Shown here piece by piece: positions 27,380-35,313 of a stretch of DNA of 64,000 nt. Source of the DNA: Helicobacter typhlonius (GTDB lineage: Bacteria > Campylobacterota > Campylobacteria > Campylobacterales > Helicobacteraceae); the NCBI RefSeq assembly GCF_001460635.1, contig NZ_LN907858.1, positions 496,001 through 560,000 on the forward strand, in the 5' to 3' direction. Made by a program: the position numbers and the translations under genes. The first letter of the stretch is position 1. Every line of letters begins with the position of its first letter. A model generated the notes under the pieces. That model was not told the origin of the DNA. It did no database searches and worked only from the letters and a program-made list of their open reading frames with translations.

Positions 27380-28045
27380 ATGACTTTTGAGGATAATGAA
27401 TACAAAAAGGACGCAAACTTTCTATTTAAGTTAGAAAGGCACATTAAACAATATATGTTTTTTTGGATTATTGCAGAATCTGCGATAATTGCATTATTAA
27501 TTATTACCATAATGGTAATGCTACCACTCAAGCAAAATGTGCCTTATCTTGTGTTTTTCTCAAATGCAGAGAGTAATTTTGTAAGGGTAGAGCAAGGAAA
27601 CTTAAATATTAGAAGTGAAGAAGCACTTCTTAAATCTATCCTCGCAAGTTATGTGCAAAAGAGAGAAACAATTAATCGCATTGATGATGAGTTACGATAC
27701 GAAGACATAAGAGAACAAAGCTCTAATAAGGTATGGGATACTTTTAGAAGAATCGTAACACAAGAAAACTCTATCTATCAAAATAAGGAGATATATAGAA
27801 AAATACATATCATCAACCTAAGCGTATTGTCAAAGAGCGTAGCCAATGTAGATTTTATCTCTATCACTCAAAATACTAAAGACAAAGAGCTCAAGCGTTA
27901 CCGAGCCACACTCAAATATGATTTTATAGAGCAAGGCATTAGTTTTGAATCTGTGCCACGAAATCCCACAGGATTCATAGTTGAAGATTATGCGCTTACT
28001 GAAGTTTTTATTAACGACCAATCACAAAAACAGGAGAACAAATAA
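27380..28045 (+). CDS. virB8: T4SS inner-membrane scaffold, VirB8 family
   Basis: A 221-residue bitopic protein: a short cytoplasmic N-terminus, one transmembrane helix at about 28-52 (FWIIAESAIIALLIITIMVM), and a periplasmic alpha/beta domain with SYVQKRETIN near residue 90. It occupies the standard slot between virB7 and virB9. The stop codon overlaps the virB9 start by one base. Confidence 0.85.
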   Translation: MTFEDNEYKKDANFLFKLERHIKQYMFFWIIAESAIIALLIITIMVMLPLKQNVPYLVFFSNAESNFVRVEQGNLNIRSEEALLKSILASYVQKRETINRIDDELRYEDIREQSSNKVWDTFRRIVTQENSIYQNKEIYRKIHIINLSVLSKSVANVDFISITQNTKDKELKRYRATLKYDFIEQGISFESVPRNPTGFIVEDYALTEVFINDQSQKQENK

Positions 28046-29082
28046 TGAAAAAAATAATCCTTACATTTCCCCTTTTAACCTCTTTTGCTTTAGCCGAACA
28101 ACCCTCACTAGAAGAACTAACCAATCAAAGAGTGCTAGAAGGGCAAGAACAAATGTTAGAAATGGTAACAAAAATCCAAGACTTGCAAGACCAAAGAGAA
28201 CAAGATAAAGAAAAAGCCAAAAATAGCCCTATGTTAGATTCTACAAGTAGAGATTTTAGTTCAAGCTCAATTCCTATTCAAATGCAATCACAAACTCAAG
28301 AACCACCGACAGAACAAGAAATATTACTTAGAAAACAAGCGGTAAGAAGCCAAAATCTCAATGCAATTCAAGGACAATTCTTTGCCAAGAATTACAAAGG
28401 CACAGAAAACACCATAACAATAGATTACGAAAATAATAATACCTATAAAATACGCACAAGAATCGCGATGACAAGCACAATGATTTTTCCACAAAAGATA
28501 AAAAATTTTATTTTGGGAGACAATGTAGGCTTTGAAGTGCTAGAAGTGCCTAATTCTCAAAACACCATAGCAATACGACCTAAACTCATAGGTGTAGATA
28601 CAAGCTTGGCAGTTTTTACAGAAGATGGGAAGCTTTATTCTTTCTATATTTTCTCTACTGATTTTAAATCGTGGAAGAATCCTCATCTCGTTGTGTTTGT
28701 AAAAGATAAACGCACCACCATAGAGAAGAGCAAAGACCCATTTTTTGATGAGTATTTTTATGTAGAAGAAGGTATTAATAAGCTAAGAGTGAAAAAGAAA
28801 GAGGTATATAAGAGATACAAGATAAAAGCAAAAAAACAAAACACTTGGCTTATGCCTGAAGAAGTCTTTAGCGATAACAACTATACTTTTTTCAAATACG
28901 ACAAAACACGCTATCCTCAAATTCCTAGCGTATATGTTGTAGTAGATAAACAAGATTCTCCAATAGAAACTAGAGTTATAGGAGATTTTGTTATTGCTGA
29001 AACCGTAGCAGATAAATTTACCATACGAATCGGTGAAGCCTATGTTTGCATAGAGCGAGAGAAAGCACAAAAAGGCAAATAA
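28045..29082 (+). CDS. virB9: T4SS outer-membrane-complex protein, VirB9/TrbG family
   Basis: A 345-residue periplasmic protein with a signal peptide (KKIILTFPLLTSFALAEQ), an N-terminal Gln/Glu-rich coiled coil (about 20-105) and the VirB9 core. In the core, SFYIFSTDFKSWKNPHLVVF is near residue 193 and NTWLMPEEVFSDNNYTFFKY near 265. With VirB7 and VirB10 it forms the outer-membrane core ring. It joins virB10 through a TAATG junction. Confidence 0.88.
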   Translation: MKKIILTFPLLTSFALAEQPSLEELTNQRVLEGQEQMLEMVTKIQDLQDQREQDKEKAKNSPMLDSTSRDFSSSSIPIQMQSQTQEPPTEQEILLRKQAVRSQNLNAIQGQFFAKNYKGTENTITIDYENNNTYKIRTRIAMTSTMIFPQKIKNFILGDNVGFEVLEVPNSQNTIAIRPKLIGVDTSLAVFTEDGKLYSFYIFSTDFKSWKNPHLVVFVKDKRTTIEKSKDPFFDEYFYVEEGINKLRVKKKEVYKRYKIKAKKQNTWLMPEEVFSDNNYTFFKYDKTRYPQIPSVYVVVDKQDSPIETRVIGDFVIAETVADKFTIRIGEAYVCIEREKAQKGK

Positions 29083-30542
29083 TGGTTTATAAGGGAATAG
29101 GAATTTTTGCACTTTTAGGTATGGGTATTACCTATGCAAGCGTAAAGGAGAATTTAGATTATCTCTTTGAAAGTAAGTTTCCTATAAGTGATTATGTGTG
29201 GCAACAAAAAGGCACACATCAGGGCGACCTTTCAAAAAGTAATATCTTTAATCAATCTCATATACAACCTAATCTCACTATGCTTACCGATGAGTTGGGT
29301 AATCCCATACTTGATGAAAATGGAGACCCTATTTATATTGATAAAGAAGGCAATATGTATTCAGGAGAAGGCAAAAAAATTCTTGATAAAAAAATATTGC
29401 TTGATAAAACAGGAAAACCAATCCTTGATAAAAATGGAAACCATATCTTTATAGATAAAAATGGCAATCTCAAAGATAAAAACGATAATCCTATTTTAGA
29501 TTCTAATGGCAACCCTATCAATATCAACAATAAAGAAGCCCTTAATGAGTTTCTTAATAAAAATACACAAAACTCCCCTGAAGAGCAGCTTAGAAGACAG
29601 CAAGAACTCTTAGCAGAAGCACAAAGACAAGCAGAACTTCAAGAGCAAATGCGTAAAAAGCTTGAAGAAGAAGCAAGAAAGAAAGCTGAAGAAGAAATGA
29701 AGAAACTAGCAGACCCAACTTATCAAGCCTTACTTGCTAAGCAAGAAGAAGAAAGAGCAAGACGAATCGCCCTTGCAAAAGAAAGAGAATTATATAAAAG
29801 TGCATTATTAGGTGAAAGAGCAGGGGGAGATTCTCAAATCTTTGCACAACAAAGCTCACGCTATGGAGATGATGGATTCTCCAATCAAAAAAGCATAGAT
29901 ATAGCGACAAACGAACATCGCCTATATCGTATGATACGAGCAGGGAGGCTTATTCCTGCTGTTTTAATGACACCCATTGTAAGCAATATTGAAGGCATAA
30001 TCACCGCTCAAGTAGAGCAAGATGTTTATGCCGCTCAAGGAAGAGTAGTGCTTATCCCAAGAGGCACAAAGGTAATGGGCTTTTACAAAAATGATAACAA
30101 AATAGGGCAATCAAGACTAAGTATAGTATGGAGAGAAATGATAACGCCTCAAGGAGTAAATATCCTTCTTACCAATGCAGTAAGCGCAGATTCAAGAGGG
30201 ATTAATGGCATTGAAGGCTATTTAGATAATAAATTTGAGCAAAGATATGGCTTAGGATTGTTTTTAAATACTTTAAGCAATGGCTTAATGATAACCATAT
30301 CAAATGCCACACAAAAAAGTGGCACAGGAGCAAATCCCTATACCACACAACTTTTTTCAAACGCACAAGGAGATTTAAACAATATTTTCAAACAACTTAT
30401 TTCAGAACAAGCAAAGATTAAACCAACAATAGAGATACGAGCAGGAAGCAGAATCTACATTACACCTACAACACATATGTGGTTTCCCATTCCAAAAAAT
30501 GGGGAAGTAATGGCTAAGTATTTTAATGATGAATACAATTAA
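29082..30542 (+). CDS. virB10: T4SS core protein, VirB10/TrbI family, with a repetitive linker
   Basis: The energy-sensing channel protein spanning the envelope, 486 residues from the ATG at the TAATG junction. A transmembrane helix (VYKGIGIFALLGMGITYASV) is at the N-terminus. Residues about 65-155 hold imperfect repeats of a G-N-P-I-L-D-x-N-G-N unit. A charged coiled coil rich in Glu, Lys and Arg follows, then the TrbI barrel with RLIPAVLMTPIVSNIEG and VLIPRGTKVMGFY. The earlier in-frame start at 29046 overlaps virB9 and is rejected. Confidence 0.9.
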   Translation: MVYKGIGIFALLGMGITYASVKENLDYLFESKFPISDYVWQQKGTHQGDLSKSNIFNQSHIQPNLTMLTDELGNPILDENGDPIYIDKEGNMYSGEGKKILDKKILLDKTGKPILDKNGNHIFIDKNGNLKDKNDNPILDSNGNPININNKEALNEFLNKNTQNSPEEQLRRQQELLAEAQRQAELQEQMRKKLEEEARKKAEEEMKKLADPTYQALLAKQEEERARRIALAKERELYKSALLGERAGGDSQIFAQQSSRYGDDGFSNQKSIDIATNEHRLYRMIRAGRLIPAVLMTPIVSNIEGIITAQVEQDVYAAQGRVVLIPRGTKVMGFYKNDNKIGQSRLSIVWREMITPQGVNILLTNAVSADSRGINGIEGYLDNKFEQRYGLGLFLNTLSNGLMITISNATQKSGTGANPYTTQLFSNAQGDLNNIFKQLISEQAKIKPTIEIRAGSRIYITPTTHMWFPIPKNGEVMAKYFNDEYN

Positions 30543-30551
30543 GGAGTAAAT

Positions 30552-31310
30552 ATGAATAAAGACGATAGGGCAAATAACAATATTCAAAAAGAAATAGATT
30601 TACTAGAAAAAGACATCAAACATCTTAAAAATATCGTAGAAGTAATGGAGCAAAAGATTACAAAACTAAAAGAGCTTGTATGGGAAAGAGAATCTAAAAA
30701 AGAAAGTAGCAAAATGTTTAAGGTGCTAGAGAATGAAAAGCCTAGCACCATTGTAAGAAGTAATGTGGGTAATGTAATAGTTGATAAAGAATTTATGGAC
30801 AAGGAGATTAGCAAACATCTTGATGATACCGCTCTTAGAGGAATGGTAACCACAGAAGAAATGTTAAGCTTTCCTAGAGTGGCTAGGAATGTGGAGGCTA
30901 AATATAATGAAGAGATAAATGACTATACTTGGAAAGTAAGGGCTAACGATGAAAGTATCTTAGCTTATGGTAGTAGAGAGTATGTTAAAGAAAACAAGGA
31001 GATCAATAGGCTTTTAACAGCACATAGTAAAACAGATGTTGGAGAGAGAAAGCAGAGTCAAGCAGACAGGGTCAGCTCTGCTACCTATTTTAACGACCCC
31101 GATTTTCGTGGCTCTGCTACTGAAAGTATAACACAAAAACAAGCCGAATTGCAAAGACGACTAGATATTAATCTTAATAATCATAGGAGAGTAAGCGATG
31201 AAAAGCAAAAGCAAGAATACTTAGAAAGAGCAAATGCCATTAAAGAACAAGCTAAAAAACAACATATTGCCTTAGATTCTAAATCTCTAAAAGCACTTGC
31301 GAAAGCCTGA
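30552..31310 (+). CDS. Coiled-coil protein sharing the Fic toxin's C-terminal module; truncated at the porC repeat
   Basis: A 252-residue protein of unknown role. The N-terminal 45 residues form a coiled coil. The middle (TTEEMLSFPRVARNVEAKYN and TWKVRANDESILAYGSREY) I do not recognise. From about residue 190 (ITQKQAELQRRLDINLNN onward) it matches the Fic toxin's C-terminal module, with DNA identity I estimate near 80 percent. The match stops after DSKSLK, and the last codons and the TGA stop come from the duplicated porC sequence, so the native C-terminus is lost. It follows virB10 by 9 nt with a good ribosome-binding site. Confidence 0.7.
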   Translation: MNKDDRANNNIQKEIDLLEKDIKHLKNIVEVMEQKITKLKELVWERESKKESSKMFKVLENEKPSTIVRSNVGNVIVDKEFMDKEISKHLDDTALRGMVTTEEMLSFPRVARNVEAKYNEEINDYTWKVRANDESILAYGSREYVKENKEINRLLTAHSKTDVGERKQSQADRVSSATYFNDPDFRGSATESITQKQAELQRRLDINLNNHRRVSDEKQKQEYLERANAIKEQAKKQHIALDSKSLKALAKA

Positions 31311-31405
31311 ACTTCTTTGCCCGTTCCCGCAATCACATCTGCTAGACCTTTTGCGCCCGTTACAGCGCCTTGCCCAGCACGAGAATGCCATCGTATCTCA
31401 AGCAT
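31298..31405 (-). pseudogene. porC: Truncated porC 5' fragment
   Basis: ATG at 31405 with an AAAGGAGATAC site begins LEIRWHSRAGQGAVTGAKGL and continues to codon 36 (QAFA), then runs antisense into the element gene. Without the rest of the gamma subunit it cannot work as PorC. The promoter appears intact, so antisense transcription into the 30.5-31.3 kb gene is possible. Confidence 0.85.
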
Positions 31406-31497
31406 TGTATCTCCTTTCTTTCAATAGATTTAAATGTGATTTTAACGAGAATTTGCTTAAATTAGTATCATTTTGAAACAATCTTGATAAAGATACC
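31298..31497 (-). repeat. Right copy of the porC promoter/5'-end direct repeat
   Basis: Same orientation as the left copy at 18841-19037. It contains porC codons 1-36, the ribosome-binding site and the upstream block with ATCATTTTGAAACAATCTTG. It then gives way, without further similarity, to the 3' end of the island gene at 31498. Inside porC the fragment joins the element gene at 31297/31298. Confidence 0.85.
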
Positions 31498-32057
31498 TTA
31501 ACACAAAATTATCTTTCCTTGTTTTATCATTCTAGCACGATTAATAAGCGCATAGAGGGCTGTATCCTCATCACTAAATACTTCTTCAAAAGTTTCACTA
31601 TATCTATCTCCCTCAAACTCAATACTCCTCCACTCTATCACTTCTGCTTTAGAATCTGTGATAAAAAAATATATTTATCTCTTTGTTTATCGTGCTTAAT
31701 ACCCGCACATAAGGGCTTCAAAGCCTCATTGTCCCAAATGACTTGCAAACGTTCCTCTTTGATGACTTGTAAAGCGAGTTCTTTTCTATCATCACCGCTC
31801 AAGTCTATTTCATTATCATAATATTTACGCCAATAATTCATTTGCAGCATTTTATCGATTGCTTCTCTTTCATAATCAAAGGCATATTCACGCTCGACAC
31901 AGCCTCGTTCTCCAATGTAAAGCACCTCGAATTTATTACTTTTAGAATCAAACCACATAGTAAGATGAAATTCTCCTACGTGCTTATAAGAAGGATACCA
32001 ATCTGTATAAATTAACTGCTCCTCTTTGATGATTAGCTCCGCTTGTTCTCTTGTCAT
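31498..32057 (-). pseudogene. Frameshifted island gene, unknown family
   Basis: The frame from ATG 32057 gives 139 residues and stops at 31638. In another frame the coding potential continues as F-I-T-D-S-K-A-E-V-I-E-W-R-S-I-E-F-E and on to a stop at 31498. The break is at a run of 7 T on the coding strand (31663-31669). One more T would give a single 186-residue protein. No family is recognised. Acidic, tryptophan-containing small proteins of this kind are common in immunity-gene arrays. It overlaps the next gene upstream by 4 nt. Confidence 0.7.
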
Positions 32058-32467
32058 TGTTTTTCCTTTGACTGGGCATTTTCTTGCACAAAAACTATTT
32101 CAAAGCTCTTGCAATACAAAGTAATGGATTCCAAATCTTCATCAAAATATAGGCTAAGGAGCATTTCATCATCTTTTTCAATATAGCCTGTCATATTGTC
32201 CCAATTCGTCCTTACTAAATCTATAAAATGAGCTTGACATTTCCCTAAATCCTCACAATACGCGCATAAGTGTAATAACTCACAATCCCAAAAAGTCATT
32301 TTTACATCGCATATATTTGTTTTATTTGATTTGAAAAACAGCTCCAAAGTCTTTGCGCTGTTTGTGATTTTATACAAGCAAAAATCATTGCGCAAGTCAA
32401 TGTTTGCACCCTCTAACTCAAACTCTCTTTGAAAGGGGATTCCGTGTTTTATATTCTTAAACTTCAT
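32054..32467 (-). CDS. Hypothetical island protein
   Basis: A 137-residue acidic protein with no signal peptide. ATG 32467 is chosen because an AAAAGGAGAAAG site precedes it. An in-frame extension upstream to 32536 overlaps a separate remnant. Visible features are a cysteine-rich middle (CDVKMTFWDCELLHLCAYCE) and the stretch MLLSLYFDEDLESITLYCKS. I do not recognise a family. It is translationally coupled to the frameshifted gene downstream. Confidence 0.65.
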   Translation of the reverse strand: MKFKNIKHGIPFQREFELEGANIDLRNDFCLYKITNSAKTLELFFKSNKTNICDVKMTFWDCELLHLCAYCEDLGKCQAHFIDLVRTNWDNMTGYIEKDDEMLLSLYFDEDLESITLYCKSFEIVFVQENAQSKEKQ

Positions 32468-32507
32468 TTTCTTTCTCCTTTTAGAGGATTCCCAAAAGCC
32501 CCGTGAT

Positions 32508-32639
32508 TTATTTGCCTTTTGCCTTGGATTCCACAAAGCTTTGCAAATCTTGCCTTAATTCCTCGTCATTAAGATAATTCAAAATCTGCTCATCAGTCCT
32601 TGCCATATAAAAAGTATTGCAATCGTAGTCTAAATACAT
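32508..32639 (-). pseudogene. Short remnant or small gene (43 codons)
   Basis: ATG 32639 opens M-Y-L-D-Y-D-C-N-T-F-Y-M-A-R-T-D and ends VESKAKGK. It has no ribosome-binding site, and the reading frame is open for a few codons upstream of ATG, so it looks like the C-terminal tail of a lost island gene. No family is recognised. Confidence 0.4.
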
Positions 32640-32656
32640 CTTTTTGGCTTGAGATA

Positions 32657-33346
32657 CTATATAATATTATTCTCCAAAGAATAAATCAAAATATCAAATA
32701 TTTCTACTTCCCCATTATCATATTCTATAGAAATCTTACGTTCTTCATTAGTTCTTGGGTCATTTTTTAAAATCTTAAGTGCTTGTTCTTTTTGATTTAA
32801 CTCTATAAGAAGTAAAATTTGCATTAGGGTTCTATCTTTCCAAAACACATCTTTATTATTTTCATATTTATAAATAAAATCATAAAGTCCTTGTATCGTG
32901 CTAGATGTGTCGATTTTAAAGGCTTCCAAAAGAGATTCTATGCTCTCCTTGTAAGCACTCAAAAAATTATGATAAGAATTACTAGGCATATCATCTAAAG
33001 CAAATTCTTGCAATTCTTGCATATTAGAAAATTCCATACTTTTAAAAGAATAAGGAAAAGATCTAACACCATATTCATTTAAGATTTTAAAGTCCAAATC
33101 AGGCTCATCAAGCTCTAGGCTAGAGCATAGAATCTCATCACTTTTTACGGATTTCACCCTAAAAGAAACATCAAGACTTATGCAATCTTCCTCTTGTTCT
33201 AAATAATGTTCAAAAGTAAAAAGTAAATTATCAAAAACACCAAAAGTTATAAATTCCTCTGTTTTTAAGCCATATTGTGCTGAAAATTTGTCTAGCTTTT
33301 TGCAAAAATTTATAACAATTTCATCTAAGAATTCTTGTTGAGACAT
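32657..33346 (-). CDS. Hypothetical acidic island protein
   Basis: A 229-residue acidic cytoplasmic protein. The N-terminal half looks like mixed alpha/beta (DCISLDVSFRVKSVKSDEIL). The C-terminal part is helical, with an LLLIELNQKEQALKILKNDP segment reminiscent of a TPR-like helix pair. The start at 33346 lacks a strong ribosome-binding site but has no better alternative. No family is recognised. By context, a possible immunity protein. Confidence 0.6.
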   Translation of the reverse strand: MSQQEFLDEIVINFCKKLDKFSAQYGLKTEEFITFGVFDNLLFTFEHYLEQEEDCISLDVSFRVKSVKSDEILCSSLELDEPDLDFKILNEYGVRSFPYSFKSMEFSNMQELQEFALDDMPSNSYHNFLSAYKESIESLLEAFKIDTSSTIQGLYDFIYKYENNKDVFWKDRTLMQILLLIELNQKEQALKILKNDPRTNEERKISIEYDNGEVEIFDILIYSLENNII

Positions 33347-33383
33347 TTAAAGTGTTTTACTCCCATTATTAAATCTAAAATTA

Positions 33384-34007
33384 TTAATAAAGACTACCCT
33401 CTCTGTGTTCATTAAGGTGAAAAATCACAACTTCATCATTACCCAAAACCTCGCCGAAATTACTTTCCTCACCCTGCATTAAAATGTCTATATCATCTTC
33501 TACATCTTGTGATGAACGCACCTGAAGCCTTGAAAAAGCCTCCGGATTATTCAAATAATATCTGCCATTATTTATTTTATTTTTAATATGTGTTGAGAGC
33601 TTTTCCCCTATATCTAAAATCGCATAGCCCTCTGCCTGACCAAGTAATTCTATTGCACTCTCCCCAAGCAAGATTTGATTACTTCCTTGTCCAAGTTCTA
33701 TATTCCGCGCCTTAAGCAAGTTCATATTTATCCTGTATTCTTCTGCGTCTTGTCGTTCTACAGTTGGATTTTCGCCACCATCTTTTTCTAACGAATTTAA
33801 ACCGTCTATCAACATTGATGTATAATAAACAGCGCGTTCCATAGGGCTATATCCCTTTTCTTTAAATGTCGCGTCCTCCATTCGCATAATACTAAATGCT
33901 AAATCCATTATACTATGCACTTTATAATTATACCCGCCCCATTGATTGTAAATCCCGCATAAAATTTCGCCATCTTCTATGACGACAACGCTTAATCTTT
34001 GTCCCAT
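33384..34007 (-). CDS. Hypothetical island protein with possibly phase-variable promoter
   Basis: A 207-residue cytoplasmic protein beginning GQRLSVVVIEDGEILCGIYN, a beta-rich N-terminus, followed by helices and an acidic tail (QDVEDDIDILMQGEESNFGE). A GGAAGGG site precedes the ATG. An A14 tract lies in the promoter spacer (see 34024-34077). No family is recognised. The N-terminal fold loosely suggests an Ntn-hydrolase-like or ATP-binding start, but I cannot support either. Confidence 0.6.
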   Translation of the reverse strand: MGQRLSVVVIEDGEILCGIYNQWGGYNYKVHSIMDLAFSIMRMEDATFKEKGYSPMERAVYYTSMLIDGLNSLEKDGGENPTVERQDAEEYRINMNLLKARNIELGQGSNQILLGESAIELLGQAEGYAILDIGEKLSTHIKNKINNGRYYLNNPEAFSRLQVRSSQDVEDDIDILMQGEESNFGEVLGNDEVVIFHLNEHREGSLY

Positions 34008-34023
34008 TTTTTACCCTTCCTTT

Positions 34024-34077
34024 TTTAATTTAGCATCTTTCATCTGCATATTGTATCATTTTTTTTTTTTTTGTAAA
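34024..34077 (-). promoter_or_regulatory. Promoter with an A14 spacer tract
   Basis: On the minus strand TTTACA is followed by A13, TGA and the -10 box TACAAT (the A run is 34059-34072). The spacer is 16 nt, almost all adenine. Length changes in the tract would alter -35/-10 spacing. The same design occurs at 57875-57903. Confidence 0.6.
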
Positions 34078-34111
34078 GCAAGGTTAGACATTGAATCTAA
34101 AGTGCATTACA

Positions 34112-34414
34112 TCACCATCTCCAAGCTCGCACTTCTTTGACACCTGCAGTAAAATAACTTATAAGCCCAAGTCGTGCAAATCCCTCTCCAATAATCTGCG
34201 TTATAATCCACTCTGCTTTGCTCCAAGACTTACTAAACTCTGCTTCCTCATCATCTTCTAGTTCAAAGTTTTCCCAAGGTTCTTCAAAGAGTATCGTATC
34301 AGTATCTTCACTTAAAGTGAAATTTACCATTAAACCTTCGGGTGTTTCATAGAGTTTGGGTATAGATTCAAATGCTTCTTCCCAACGCTTTTGTAATTTT
34401 GCTAAATCTTCCAT
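34112..34414 (-). CDS. Hypothetical small acidic island protein
   Basis: A 100-residue acidic protein with an AAGGAAGC ribosome-binding site. The central segment has many Glu/Asp residues (EEPWENFELEDDEEAEF), followed by a helix SKAEWIITQIIGEGF. No family is recognised. Size and charge fit an immunity protein binding a basic nuclease toxin, which is inference only. Confidence 0.55.
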   Translation of the reverse strand: MEDLAKLQKRWEEAFESIPKLYETPEGLMVNFTLSEDTDTILFEEPWENFELEDDEEAEFSKSWSKAEWIITQIIGEGFARLGLISYFTAGVKEVRAWRW

Positions 34415-34465
34415 TGTGCTTCCTTTTAAAATTTATTTTTAAGCCTTAATGCAACAGATAAGATT

Positions 34466-35116
34466 CTATATCAAATCATAGGGAAAGTATTTGTAGTCTT
34501 TAAATTCATCTTTATCTAAATTCATTATTTTTACCACAGCGGCACCTTGAAGATTCCAAGTATTTATAGGCTCTCTTAATCTCGTGTGTTTTTTCATATA
34601 TTGATGCAAAAAGTTAATGTCCTTGAGCGCTACAAACTCTTTAATCAGTTCGTGTTCTTTGGCAAAAGAAGCACATTTTCGCTCTAAATTGAGATTTTTA
34701 CCCTTTGTGCCTATAAAATGCAAAAACCAATCTCTATTGTAAATATCCCTTCTCTTTGCCTCATCTTCCTCTATAAGCTTTAGCAAACAAGAAGTATCCA
34801 TATCTAACAATATCCTTACACAAAATTCCTCAATATTTTTTCCATACAAAGTAATATCAAATCCCGTTTCTAGGCGGTGTTCTTGCAGCCCTAGCACTGC
34901 GATTTCTAGCTCTTTTTTAACCTCCGCTATATCATCTCCACGCGCATATTTTGCTAAAGCTTTTTCTAATCTATCTCCATCTAAAGAAAAATACACTAAA
35001 TCTTTATTTACATTTTGTTTTGATGAGAGCAACTCTATAGCCTTTTTGATTTCTTCCTCAAATTCCCTTATATGCTCGTCTAATTCTTCTTTACTTCTTT
35101 TGGGATCTCTTAGCAT
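34466..35116 (-). CDS. PoNi-type immunity protein (DUF1910/DUF1911)
   Basis: A 216-residue cytoplasmic protein. The N-terminal helices (LRDPKRSKEELDEHIREF) fit DUF1910. The C-terminus, with WNLQGAAVVKIMNLD and then FKDYKYFPYDLI, has the DUF1911 hallmark, in which a hydrophobic AAAVAK helix is followed by YYPYDL. Such proteins neutralise PoNe DNase effectors of type VI and other interbacterial systems. No cognate toxin is nearby, so it is probably an orphan immunity gene. A 48-bp remnant of a second copy is at 19992-20039. Confidence 0.75.
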   Translation of the reverse strand: MLRDPKRSKEELDEHIREFEEEIKKAIELLSSKQNVNKDLVYFSLDGDRLEKALAKYARGDDIAEVKKELEIAVLGLQEHRLETGFDITLYGKNIEEFCVRILLDMDTSCLLKLIEEDEAKRRDIYNRDWFLHFIGTKGKNLNLERKCASFAKEHELIKEFVALKDINFLHQYMKKHTRLREPINTWNLQGAAVVKIMNLDKDEFKDYKYFPYDLI

Positions 35117-35313
35117 TGTGTCCCCTTTAGTGTTGATGTATAATGCCTTAAAGAGCGTAAATCACTTTGCCATTTTAAATATTTTGCCTTATCTCGTGTT
35201 TTTAAATGATTGGGTTTATAAAATACCAGAGAGCAACCCCCTAGTATATAAACTTTTTGAAATTCTTTGATATGAAGCTTCACATCACTAAAATTAAGAG
35301 TTACCTTAGCCAT
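35110..35313 (-). CDS. Small protein or remnant with a repeated N-terminal segment
   Basis: A 67-residue frame starting at a TAATG junction with the ankyrin gene. Its N-terminus (LNFSDVKLHIKEFQKV) matches the 21-codon remnant at 38255-38320 (TNFAEVRFHIKEFQKV). After that the two differ. The rest (FYKPNHLKTRDKAKYLKWQS) has no recognisable pattern and may be out-of-context sequence. It is probably a truncated member of a gene family once repeated in this island. Confidence 0.4.
   Translation of the reverse strand: MAKVTLNFSDVKLHIKEFQKVYILGGCSLVFYKPNHLKTRDKAKYLKWQSDLRSLRHYTSTLKGTQC

Larger units (their letters stand above)
18841..31497. mobile_element. Integrated conjugative (T4SS) segment bounded by porC direct repeats
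   Basis: About 12.6 kb bracketed by diverged direct copies of the porC 5' region. It contains an LprI-like gene, immunity and zinc-ribbon remnants, a Fic antitoxin/toxin pair, a relaxase operon, candidate oriT/iterons and virB2-3-4-7-8-9-10. No integrase, virB6, virB11 or virD4 is seen, so the piece is probably incomplete. The boundaries fit Campbell-type recombination of a circular molecule carrying a porC segment, or site-specific entry at porC with a replacement 5' end. The sequence does not decide between them. Confidence 0.65.

Noticed and set aside
29270-29540. Tandem repeats in virB10 as a possible separate gene or mobile repeat
   Set aside because: They are in frame within a VirB10 protein, where variable repetitive linkers before the barrel are common.
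31519-31821. Plus-strand 100-codon frame opposite the frameshifted island gene
   Set aside because: Antisense to coding sequence that shows protein-like composition in the minus frame. No ribosome-binding site.
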